A stretch of DNA of 64,000 nt, from contig NZ_FRAM01000002.1 of NCBI RefSeq assembly GCF_900142325.1, positions 682,001 through 746,000 of the forward strand, written 5' to 3'. Below, piece by piece: positions 57,179 to 64,000 of this stretch. Source of the DNA: Epilithonimonas mollis (GTDB taxonomy: Bacteria > Bacteroidota > Bacteroidia > Flavobacteriales > Weeksellaceae). The translations under genes were made by a program, and so were the position numbers. Within the stretch, counting starts at the first letter, position 1. Each line of letters opens with the position of its first letter. The notes beneath the pieces were generated by a model. That model had not been told where the DNA came from. It saw nothing but the letters and a program-made list of their open reading frames with translations, and made no database searches.

Positions 57179-57764
57179 TCTTAATAAAGATCAAACACAG
57201 GAATTAATAAAGGAAACGGCCAAAACACTTTTTTTCCGGGAAGGAAAATTCAATGCTACAACCCAGGAAATTGCTGATGCAGCGGGTGTTAACAGGACGC
57301 TTATTAATTATTATTTCAGATCAAGAGATAAGCTTTTCAATTCAATTTTTGAAGATGCGATCAAAAAGGAAGAAGAGCAGAGAGAGCTGGTTTTGATGTC
57401 CACGCTGCCATTCAAAGAGAAAATTGAAAAATATATTGATGATTCTATCAGAATGGGGCAGGAGTATCCTTATCTGGAAACTTATATTGTGAGCAGGATC
57501 AACGATGGCTGCTTTTATAAAGAGGAAGATGACTGGCACAGGTTTATGGATCTTTTTCATAAAGAGTTCCGTGAGGAAGTGAAAAAAGGGAATGTGGAAG
57601 ATGTGGAACCGATACAGTTCATACTCAATCTCGCATCTCTGGTTTCCTTTCCGCTTGCTGTGCGGCCGTTATTCCAGACAACGATGAAAATCAACGATGA
57701 GGATTATGACAAAATCATCAGTGAAAGGAAGGAGGTTATTCTTAATCTTTTATTTAAAAATTAA
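57171..57764 (+). CDS. TetR/AcrR family transcriptional regulator
   Basis: The 197-residue protein has an N-terminal helix-turn-helix: IKETAKTLFFREGKFNATTQEIADAAGVNRTLINYYFRSRDKLFNSIF (in pieces, about 13-60), the canonical TetR DNA-binding domain. The C-terminal helical domain (about 65-197) would bind an inducer; it has no recognisable ligand motif. It is first of a four-gene efflux operon and probably represses it. Operator-like repeats lie on both sides of its promoter, one over its own start. Confidence 0.93.
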   Translation: MSNLNKDQTQELIKETAKTLFFREGKFNATTQEIADAAGVNRTLINYYFRSRDKLFNSIFEDAIKKEEEQRELVLMSTLPFKEKIEKYIDDSIRMGQEYPYLETYIVSRINDGCFYKEEDDWHRFMDLFHKEFREEVKKGNVEDVEPIQFILNLASLVSFPLAVRPLFQTTMKINDEDYDKIISERKEVILNLLFKN

Positions 57765-57852
57765 AAAAAGCAATTGTTGCTAAAGTAATTTACATTGAGG
57801 ATCGTTTATCAAGAATAAATACAAAAAAATAAAAATAAACTTATAATAAATT

Positions 57853-59220
57853 ATGAATAGAAAACGCATAACTGCAAATGGACAGAGGATGGGCTTCTCC
57901 GTAATGCTTATGATTTTCGGGTTTTCGTCTTTTTTTGCACAGCAGACCATTACTTTGAAACAAGCCATAGAATATGCATTGCAGAATAAGACCGACGCAC
58001 TGAAGGCCAAGCTGGAGGTAACCAATGCAGATTACAAGATTGCAGAAGCAAAAGCCGGTGCACTTCCAAAAATCGATGGAACAGCCAATCTGACTTATAA
58101 TCCTATTTTGCAGCAGAGTGCTCTGGATGTTGGAAAAGCTTTTGGAGGACCAAGTAAAATTGAAATGGTAGCATTTGGACAGCCGTGGATTGCGGGAGCC
58201 GGAGTCCAGTTACAGCAGGCAATTTTTAATCAGCAGGTCTTCATCGGATTAAAAGCGGCAAAATCAACAAAAGAATTTTATCAGCTGAATGCTGATCTTA
58301 CTGATGAGCAGATCATCGAGCGGGTTTCTAATGCTTATTTCCAGGTTTTCACTGTAGAGCAAAATCAGGAAACGCTGGAAAGCAGCTATGGAAGTACCGA
58401 AAAAGCCAGAAATATAATTAAAAGCCTGTTCGATAACGGGCTGGCCAAAAAAATAGATCTTGACAGAACCAATGTTAATCTTACCAACATAGAAACCAAT
58501 ATAAAGCAAACCAAAAACGGTGTAACGCAGGCAAAAAATGCTCTTAAATTCTATATGGGAATGCCTATCGAGAAAGATATCCAGCTGGTGAAAGAAGATA
58601 TGGAAATCACACCGCATCTTTTGGAAAATACGCTTAGTTCTGATAGCAGAACCGAAGTCAAAGTTTTGCTTAAAAATAAAGAACTTCTTGAATATAATAA
58701 AAAAGCAACTGAAGCGGCTTATTATCCGACAGTTAATCTTACTGCGAATTATAACTGGCAGGGAATGGGTCCGAAATTTCCTTTGACCAATGGAAAGTCT
58801 AGTGGCGTGTATTGGTCCGATTATTCAGCAATCGGCTTAGGAATCAATATTCCGATTTTTAACGGATTCTCAACAAAATCGAAGGTTCAGCAGGCTCAGA
58901 TCGAATTGGATAAAGTCAGCCTGGATATTAAGGAGACAAAGCTTAGCCTGGATTTAGCATATCAGAATGCAAAATCGCAGATAGAAAACAGTCTTTCTAC
59001 ATTAGAAAACCAAAAGGCCAATGTAACTCTGGCTGAAGACGTTCTTGCTAACACAAGAAGCAATTATCAGTACGGACTGGCAACACTTACAGATCTTCTG
59101 GATGCAGAGAATTCTTTGGTTCAGGCGAAAAATAATTACACTACGGCTGTTCTGGATTATAAAATTGCAGAAGTACAATACTACAAATCAAAAGGAGAAC
59201 TTAAAACTTATTTAAAATAA
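57853..59220 (+). CDS. TolC-family outer membrane efflux protein
   Basis: The 455-residue protein has a signal peptide (start at 57853; the Met at 57889, MGFSVMLMIFGFSSFFAQ, would also give a good signal) and two TolC-like repeats of helical hairpin plus beta strands. Typical spots are ITLKQAIEYALQNKTDALKAKLEVTNADYKIAEAKAGALPKIDGTANL (in pieces) and the second-repeat YQYGLATLTDLLDAENSLVQAKNNY. It forms the outer-membrane exit duct for the RND pump encoded downstream. Confidence 0.94.
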   Translation: MNRKRITANGQRMGFSVMLMIFGFSSFFAQQTITLKQAIEYALQNKTDALKAKLEVTNADYKIAEAKAGALPKIDGTANLTYNPILQQSALDVGKAFGGPSKIEMVAFGQPWIAGAGVQLQQAIFNQQVFIGLKAAKSTKEFYQLNADLTDEQIIERVSNAYFQVFTVEQNQETLESSYGSTEKARNIIKSLFDNGLAKKIDLDRTNVNLTNIETNIKQTKNGVTQAKNALKFYMGMPIEKDIQLVKEDMEITPHLLENTLSSDSRTEVKVLLKNKELLEYNKKATEAAYYPTVNLTANYNWQGMGPKFPLTNGKSSGVYWSDYSAIGLGINIPIFNGFSTKSKVQQAQIELDKVSLDIKETKLSLDLAYQNAKSQIENSLSTLENQKANVTLAEDVLANTRSNYQYGLATLTDLLDAENSLVQAKNNYTTAVLDYKIAEVQYYKSKGELKTYLK

Positions 59221-59285
59221 ACTAAGAAATAATAACTATACAATGAAATCTCTGATTCCATTTGTCAATTAAATAAATATTCCAA

Positions 59286-60347
59286 ATGAAAAAAACTCTA
59301 ATATATATCATCGTTGCGGCTGTTCTTATCGGTCTGGGTGCTTACAAAATTGTTGATAACAAGAAAAAACAGGAGGCTGAGGTAAAAGAAGTGGCAAAAC
59401 AAGTTGATAAAATCAATGTGAATGTCATCACTGTTTCCAGAGCAGATATTAATACTGATTATTCTGCAAACGGAACTTTTATCCCAAAACAGGAAACCAA
59501 ACAGTCTGCCGACATCGCTGGAAGAGTGGTGAGTGTTTTCGTGAAAGAAGGCTCGCGGGTAAGCGCAGGTCAGGTTCTGGCAACCATCAAAAAAGATGCG
59601 ATCGAAGTAGATGTAACACAAGCTCAGAATAATCTTCAGAATGCAATTATTGACAATCAGCGTTATGAAAATGCTTTCAAGACAGGAGGTGTTACGAAGC
59701 AGCAGCTGGATAACTCCAGATTACAACTGAAGAATGCTCAGGCCGCAGTGAGAGCACAAGGTGTGAAAATCAATGATACAAGTGTTCGCGCAGGAATCAG
59801 CGGAACGATTAACAAGAAAATGGTAGAACCAGGCGCAGTAGTGTCAACAGGAACTGCTTTGTTCGAAATTGTCAATATCAATTCATTAAAGCTTTCGGTT
59901 TTGGTTGACGAAAGCCAGGTCGGAAGAATCCAGCTAGGTCAGGAAGTGGATATTAATGTGAATGTTTTACCTGAGGAAAAATTCTCAGGAAGAATAACAT
60001 TTATTGCTCCGAAAAGTGATGCTTCTCTTAATTTCCCTGTCGAAATCGAAGTTCAGAACAGAGGAAATCTGAAAGCCGGGATGTATGCAACAGCTGTTTT
60101 CAAAACCAATCACGGTGCAGAAACCCAAAATATGCTGACCGTTCCAGCAGAAGCTTTTGTAAATGGTGTTAGTTCCGGACAATTATTCATCGTAAATAAT
60201 GGTACAGCTAAACTTATAAAAGTCACAACAGGAAAAGTTTATGGCGACAAAGTTCAGATTCTAAGCGGACTGAATGGTGGCGAACAAGTAATTACAAGCG
60301 GACAGATCAATCTTGATAATGGTTCGAAAATCAATATCGTAAAGTAA
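59286..60347 (+). CDS. RND efflux periplasmic adaptor (HlyD/MFP family)
   Basis: The 353-residue protein has one N-terminal membrane or signal segment (about 4-21) and no lipobox. The lipoyl-like split domain shows SADIAGRVVSVFVKEGSRVSAGQVLATI, followed by a coiled hairpin (QAQNNLQNAIIDNQ...QLKNAQAAV), the second lipoyl half GISGTINKKMVEPGAVVSTGTALFEIV, and beta-barrel domains ending in GLNGGEQVITSGQINLDNGSKINI. It links the inner-membrane pump to TolC. It lies 6 nt before the pump gene. Confidence 0.94.
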   Translation: MKKTLIYIIVAAVLIGLGAYKIVDNKKKQEAEVKEVAKQVDKINVNVITVSRADINTDYSANGTFIPKQETKQSADIAGRVVSVFVKEGSRVSAGQVLATIKKDAIEVDVTQAQNNLQNAIIDNQRYENAFKTGGVTKQQLDNSRLQLKNAQAAVRAQGVKINDTSVRAGISGTINKKMVEPGAVVSTGTALFEIVNINSLKLSVLVDESQVGRIQLGQEVDINVNVLPEEKFSGRITFIAPKSDASLNFPVEIEVQNRGNLKAGMYATAVFKTNHGAETQNMLTVPAEAFVNGVSSGQLFIVNNGTAKLIKVTTGKVYGDKVQILSGLNGGEQVITSGQINLDNGSKINIVK

Positions 60348-60353
60348 CAGAAG

Positions 60354-63300
60354 ATGAAATTAGCAGAAATAGCCATTAAAAGACCCTCGCTCGTTATCGT
60401 ATTATTCACGATTCTGACGCTGGGCGGTTTGTTGAGTTACTCTATGATGGGGTACGAATTGATTCCGAAGTTTGAAACCAATATGGTAACGATTTCCACA
60501 ATCTATCCGGGTGCTTCGCCTGCAGAGGTGGAAACATCAGTGACAAGGAAGATTGAAGATGCAGTTGGTTCTTTGGAAAACGTAAAAAAAGTAGAATCTT
60601 CTTCTTACGAAAGTTTATCGGTAATTATGGTTCAGCTGAATACAGGAGCTGATGTCAACTATGCCCTGAATGATGCTCAAAGAAAGGTGAATGCAGTTTT
60701 GAAAGATCTGCCGAAAGATGCAGATCCACCTTCGTTACAGAAATTTTCATTGGATGATCTACCCATAATGACATTGAGTATCACCAGCGATAAAATGAAT
60801 AATAAGGAACTGTATGATCTTTTGGATAAGAAAATTGAACCGGTGTTTTCCCGTGTCAACGGTGTGGCTCAGGTAGATCTTGTTGGTGGACAAGAGAGAG
60901 AGATTCAAGTCAATTTGGACGAAAAGAAACTACAGGGTTATGGTCTGTCAATCGGAGATGTTCAGCAGGCTATCCTTTCTTCAAATCTGGATTTCCCGAC
61001 GGGAGCTTTGAAAACCAGAACTTCCAGATCTACAATCCGACTATCAGGGAAATACAAAGATGTGGCAGAGATGAACGGTCTTGTGGTTTCCAACAAAGAT
61101 GGTGCGCAGGTACGTTTGTCTGATATTGCGACGGTTTTTGATGCACAAAAAGATGTAGAAAAGGTTGCAAGATACAATCAGAATCCTACAATTTTGATGC
61201 AGGTTAAGAAACAATCCGATGCCAATGCAGTATCTGTATCAGATTTAATTAAGAAAACAATTGCTCAGGTTCAGGACAATTATAATGCGCAAGGTATAAA
61301 AGTAAATATCGTTGATGACAGTACAGACTTTACACTAGAAGCAGCAAATCATGTAATTTTCGATTTGTTTCTGGCGATTATCCTTGTTGCTGTGGTGATG
61401 TTATTATTCCTTCATAATATCAGAAATGCATTTATTGTAATGGTTTCGATTCCGATGTCTTTGATTGCAACAGTAATCGGAATGTATCTGATGGGATATA
61501 CGCTGAATTTGATGAGTTTACTGGGACTTTCACTCGTTGTGGGTATTCTCGTGGATGATGCGATTGTAGTTTTGGAGAACGTTTACCGTCATATGGAGAT
61601 GGGAAAAAGCAGAATCCGTGCGGCGTATGATGGTGCTTCTGAAATTGGATTTACTGTAACAGCAATTACCTTGGTAATCGTAGTAGTATTCTTACCGATT
61701 GCGATGAGTTCCGGCTTGGTGTCAGATATCCTGGCACAATTCTGTGTAACGGTAGTAATTGCGACAATGTTCTCTTTGTTGGCATCATTTACGATTATTC
61801 CTTGGTTATCATCAAGATTCGGAAAACTGGTTCATCTGACGGGTAAAAATCCTTTCGAGAAATTTATCCTTTGGTTCGAAAAGCAATTGGATAGATTTAC
61901 ACACTGGATCAGTGGAATTTTGGAATGGTGTTTAAAATCGACATTAAGAAGAGTTTTAACAGTTGTTTTTACCTTTGTTCTATTGATTGTGACAACAGTT
62001 GGATTAATGGGTGGCGGATTTATCGGCGGTGAGTTCTTCCCGAAAATGGACAGAGGCCAGTTCCTTGTTCAGATGGAATTACCAAAAGATGCTTCCGTAG
62101 AAAAAACCAATCAAGTTACACTTGCTGTTGAAAAATATCTCAGAAACGACAAAGATGTTGTGGATATGATCACAACAGTTGGTCAGCAGTCGACAGGTTT
62201 TGGTGGTGCGCAGGCGACTTTGTACCAATCTGAGATCCAGGTGATTTTGGTAGATAAATCTGAACGTAACGAAAGTACCGATATCAAATCGGCTAAAATA
62301 AAGAGAGCTTTAGAGGAAAAATTCACTGGTGTTGAATTTAAAACAGCACCGATCGGATTGATGGGAGCAGACAATGCACCAATTGAATTGGTAGTAACCG
62401 CTCAGGATAATGCTACAGCAAACAAAGAAGCAAACAGAATTCTTGAATTGCTTAAAAAAGTTCCGGGTTCAGTAGACGCTGAGTTATCGACAGACTCCGG
62501 AAGTCCGGAAGTCCAGGTGAATATCGACAGAGATAAAATGGCTTCTTTAGGATTGAATCTTTCAAGTGTAGGGCAAACGATGCAGACAGCATTCAGTGGA
62601 AACACAGACGGAAAATTCAGAGCTGGAGAGTATGAATACGACATCAACATCCGTTTTGGCGATGCCAACAGACAATCCATTGATGACGTAAGAAACCTGA
62701 TTTTTACAAATCCTTCCGGACAGCAGGTAAGGCTGAGCCAATTCGCTGATGTAAAAATGGGATCCGGACCAAGTTTGCTGGAACGTAGAGACAAAGCACC
62801 TTCTGTAAAAGTGAAGTCGAAAGTTGTAGGTCGTCCTGTAGGAGATGTTGCAAACGAATGGGCCGCTCAGTTTATGGACAATGAAAAGACAAAGCCTGCT
62901 GGTGTCACTTACATCTGGAGTGGTGACATGGAAAACCAGACCGAAGGTTTCGGGACTTTAGGAATTGCTTTAATGGCGGCTATCATATTGGTTTATCTGG
63001 TAATGGTTTCTTTATATGATTCATTTGTTTATCCGTTTGTGGTATTATTCTCAATTCCATTAGCACTGATCGGGGTAATGATAATCCTTGCAATCACAGG
63101 AAATTCATTGAACATCTTTACGATGCTCGGGATGATCATGTTGATTGGTTTGGTGGCGAAAAACGCAATTATGATTGTCGATTTTGCCAATATGAGAAAA
63201 GCAGGCGGAGCCAATACGCACGATGCTTTGGTTCAGGCCAATCACGCCCGTCTTCGTCCGATCTTGATGACAACGATTGCAATGATATTCGGGATGATCC

Positions 63301-63545
63301 CGATTGCAATTGCAAAAGGAGCGGGAGCAGAGATGAACAACGGCCTGGCATGGGTGGTTATCGGTGGTTTGACATCGTCATTATTCCTGACGCTGATTAT
63401 TGTACCGGTAGTTTATTCATTATTCGATTCAATTCTTAGAAGAATGGGCAAAGACGAAAAAGTTGATTATGATGCGGAAATGAAAGCAGAATATGAACAC
63501 CGGGAACTTAGTGAAGACGGTTACACACCGAAACACGTAGATTAA
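60354..63545 (+). CDS. RND multidrug/solute efflux permease (HAE-1/AcrB type)
   Basis: The 1063-residue pump has 12 membrane helices in the AcrB arrangement: helix 1 at about 10-29, a large periplasmic loop (about 35-330), helices 2-6 (about 335-480), helix 7 and a second loop (about 540-860), and helices 8-12. TM4 contains GILVDDAIVVLENVYRHMEMG with the proton-relay Asp pair, and the GMIMLIGLVAKNAIMIVDFA region carries the partner Lys. Proton-driven export of hydrophobic compounds is the known role of the group; the substrate is unknown. A terminator follows. Confidence 0.95.
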   Translation: MKLAEIAIKRPSLVIVLFTILTLGGLLSYSMMGYELIPKFETNMVTISTIYPGASPAEVETSVTRKIEDAVGSLENVKKVESSSYESLSVIMVQLNTGADVNYALNDAQRKVNAVLKDLPKDADPPSLQKFSLDDLPIMTLSITSDKMNNKELYDLLDKKIEPVFSRVNGVAQVDLVGGQEREIQVNLDEKKLQGYGLSIGDVQQAILSSNLDFPTGALKTRTSRSTIRLSGKYKDVAEMNGLVVSNKDGAQVRLSDIATVFDAQKDVEKVARYNQNPTILMQVKKQSDANAVSVSDLIKKTIAQVQDNYNAQGIKVNIVDDSTDFTLEAANHVIFDLFLAIILVAVVMLLFLHNIRNAFIVMVSIPMSLIATVIGMYLMGYTLNLMSLLGLSLVVGILVDDAIVVLENVYRHMEMGKSRIRAAYDGASEIGFTVTAITLVIVVVFLPIAMSSGLVSDILAQFCVTVVIATMFSLLASFTIIPWLSSRFGKLVHLTGKNPFEKFILWFEKQLDRFTHWISGILEWCLKSTLRRVLTVVFTFVLLIVTTVGLMGGGFIGGEFFPKMDRGQFLVQMELPKDASVEKTNQVTLAVEKYLRNDKDVVDMITTVGQQSTGFGGAQATLYQSEIQVILVDKSERNESTDIKSAKIKRALEEKFTGVEFKTAPIGLMGADNAPIELVVTAQDNATANKEANRILELLKKVPGSVDAELSTDSGSPEVQVNIDRDKMASLGLNLSSVGQTMQTAFSGNTDGKFRAGEYEYDINIRFGDANRQSIDDVRNLIFTNPSGQQVRLSQFADVKMGSGPSLLERRDKAPSVKVKSKVVGRPVGDVANEWAAQFMDNEKTKPAGVTYIWSGDMENQTEGFGTLGIALMAAIILVYLVMVSLYDSFVYPFVVLFSIPLALIGVMIILAITGNSLNIFTMLGMIMLIGLVAKNAIMIVDFANMRKAGGANTHDALVQANHARLRPILMTTIAMIFGMIPIAIAKGAGAEMNNGLAWVVIGGLTSSLFLTLIIVPVVYSLFDSILRRMGKDEKVDYDAEMKAEYEHRELSEDGYTPKHVD

Positions 63546-63565
63546 TATATCAATTATTTTACCTT

Positions 63566-63602
63566 GAAGCGCATCAATTTTAATTGGTGCGCTTCTTTTT
63601 TA
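63566..63602 (+). terminator. intrinsic terminator after RND operon
   Basis: GAAGCGCATCAATT pairs with AATTGGTGCGCTTC (one G-T) and is followed by seven T. Confidence 0.83.
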
Positions 63603-63631
63603 AAGAGAAGTGGAAATGATTTGTGCAGTAA

Positions 63632-63670
63632 AAAAGGCTCTCAGAAAAACTGAAAGCCCTTATTTTATTT
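63632..63670 (-). terminator. terminator after KTSC gene (bidirectional)
   Basis: AAGGCTCTCAG-aaaaa-CTGAAAGCCCTT, with A and T runs on both sides. On the minus strand it follows the KTSC gene stop by 13 nt. Confidence 0.75.
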
Positions 63671-63683
63671 TTAATTTTTGAGA

Positions 63684-64000
63684 TTAATCTGCCATTGCCT
63701 CGCCGGATTTTCTGTAGGTAAAGTTACCATAGATATGTCTTCTTGCGAAACGGCTTGGCGAGTCAGAATTCACCATTTTGATATATGTATTTCTCGGGAC
63801 ACCAATATATTCAAACATTTTTCCGTTAAAATGCTGAACTTTCAGGATGGACTTCTCAAGATAGAAATCAGTGATGATAGAATTGGTGATCGTGTCCGTA
63901 TATTCTTCTTTGTATTTTTCCTGGGTTTCCTCGCTGATGCTTACCAGGAAGTGATAAGCTTCAATCACGGATTTGCTTTTTTCCTCGGCTTCCAGTTTTC
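63684..64000 (-). CDS. KTSC-domain protein, C-terminal part (cut by window edge)
   Basis: On the minus strand the frame is open from the right edge (first residues KLEAEEKSKSVIEAYHFLV), so the start lies outside. The visible end contains SIITDFYLEKSILKVQHFNGKMFEYIGVPRNTYIKMVNSDSPSRFARRHIYGNFTYRK, in pieces. That is the KTSC fold, a short domain also seen beside lysyl-tRNA synthetase-like and phage proteins. The function is unknown. A GTG at 63968 is in frame but is probably internal. Confidence 0.72.
   Translation of the reverse strand, partial: KLEAEEKSKSVIEAYHFLVSISEETQEKYKEEYTDTITNSIITDFYLEKSILKVQHFNGKMFEYIGVPRNTYIKMVNSDSPSRFARRHIYGNFTYRKSGEAMAD

Noticed and set aside
57171-63545. Efflux operon as recently acquired resistance island
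   Set aside because: Promoter type, codon use and base composition match the rest; no transposase, repeat or tRNA edge. An ordinary chromosomal RND operon.

Overview
The window is chromosomal core sequence of a flavobacterium, most likely the Chryseobacterium/Epilithonimonas group (Weeksellaceae, Bacteroidota). The evidence is low GC, the Bacteroidota-type promoter core (TTTG, about 19 nt, TAnnTTTG) upstream of many genes, almost no Shine-Dalgarno sequences, a complete gldKLMN type IX secretion (T9SS) locus, a peptidase with a T9SS sorting domain, and the rpsU-xerC-hpf-tRNA-tuf-tRNA(Trp)-secE-nusG-rplKAJL order seen in flavobacteria. The assignment is by recognition, not by database search. 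I found no prophage, IS element, CRISPR array or rRNA operon.

Layout. 0-2.1 kb: an S4-domain protein tail, aroK, three tRNAs and panC. 2.4-6.6 kb: a GT5-like half-protein, a DUF4270 lipoprotein and glmS. 6.7-11.8 kb: gldK-gldL-gldM-gldN. 11.8-17.4 kb: an FAD oxidoreductase and an assimilatory sulfate module (cysH of the Fe-S type, cysD, cysN, and a Rossmann/siroheme-synthase-like domain fused to a TauE/SafE-type transporter). 17.4-24.7 kb, minus strand: PepSY protein, TonB-dependent siderophore receptor, ABC-F ATPase, and a T9SS-secreted M14 carboxypeptidase. 24.9-36.4 kb: mostly small envelope and housekeeping genes (alpha/beta hydrolase, GH25 lysozyme, a 22-residue-repeat protein, LolA-like protein, DUF3109, UspA, FAH, exonuclease, pssA, sulfatase-type phosphoglycerol transferase, DUF2147). 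36.6-44.7 kb: pdhB and the translation block. 44.9-51.5 kb, minus strand: infC, thrS, stress and thioredoxin-like genes, a MazG-like protein and an acyl-CoA dehydrogenase. 51.6-53.6 kb: a membrane-anchored barnase-like RNase, barstar, GNAT and DinB. 53.6-56.9 kb: a tandem-repeat locus, 2Fe-2S ferredoxin, ferredoxin reductase and a NOL1/NOP2/Sun-type methyltransferase. 57.2-63.5 kb: a tetR-tolC-adaptor-RND efflux operon. The window ends inside a KTSC-domain gene.

How parts fit. CysD/CysN make APS and the CC/CxxC-type CysH can reduce APS directly, which agrees with the lack of an APS kinase. GldKLMN form the T9SS ring and motor that would export the carboxypeptidase. The ferredoxin and its TrxR-like reductase are neighbours and probably partners.

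Most worth a second look: the Rossmann-TSUP fusion, whose predicted catalytic Asp appears replaced; infC apparently starting at AUA; the rplL/infC junction, where both rpoBC and rpmI-rplT are missing; two copies of a long dispersed hairpin element and four loci of a second REP-like family, one lying between barnase and barstar; a 21-bp tandem repeat locus next to a duplicated piece of dinB; paired operator-like sites at the tetR promoter; and a hairpin in the rplK leader.
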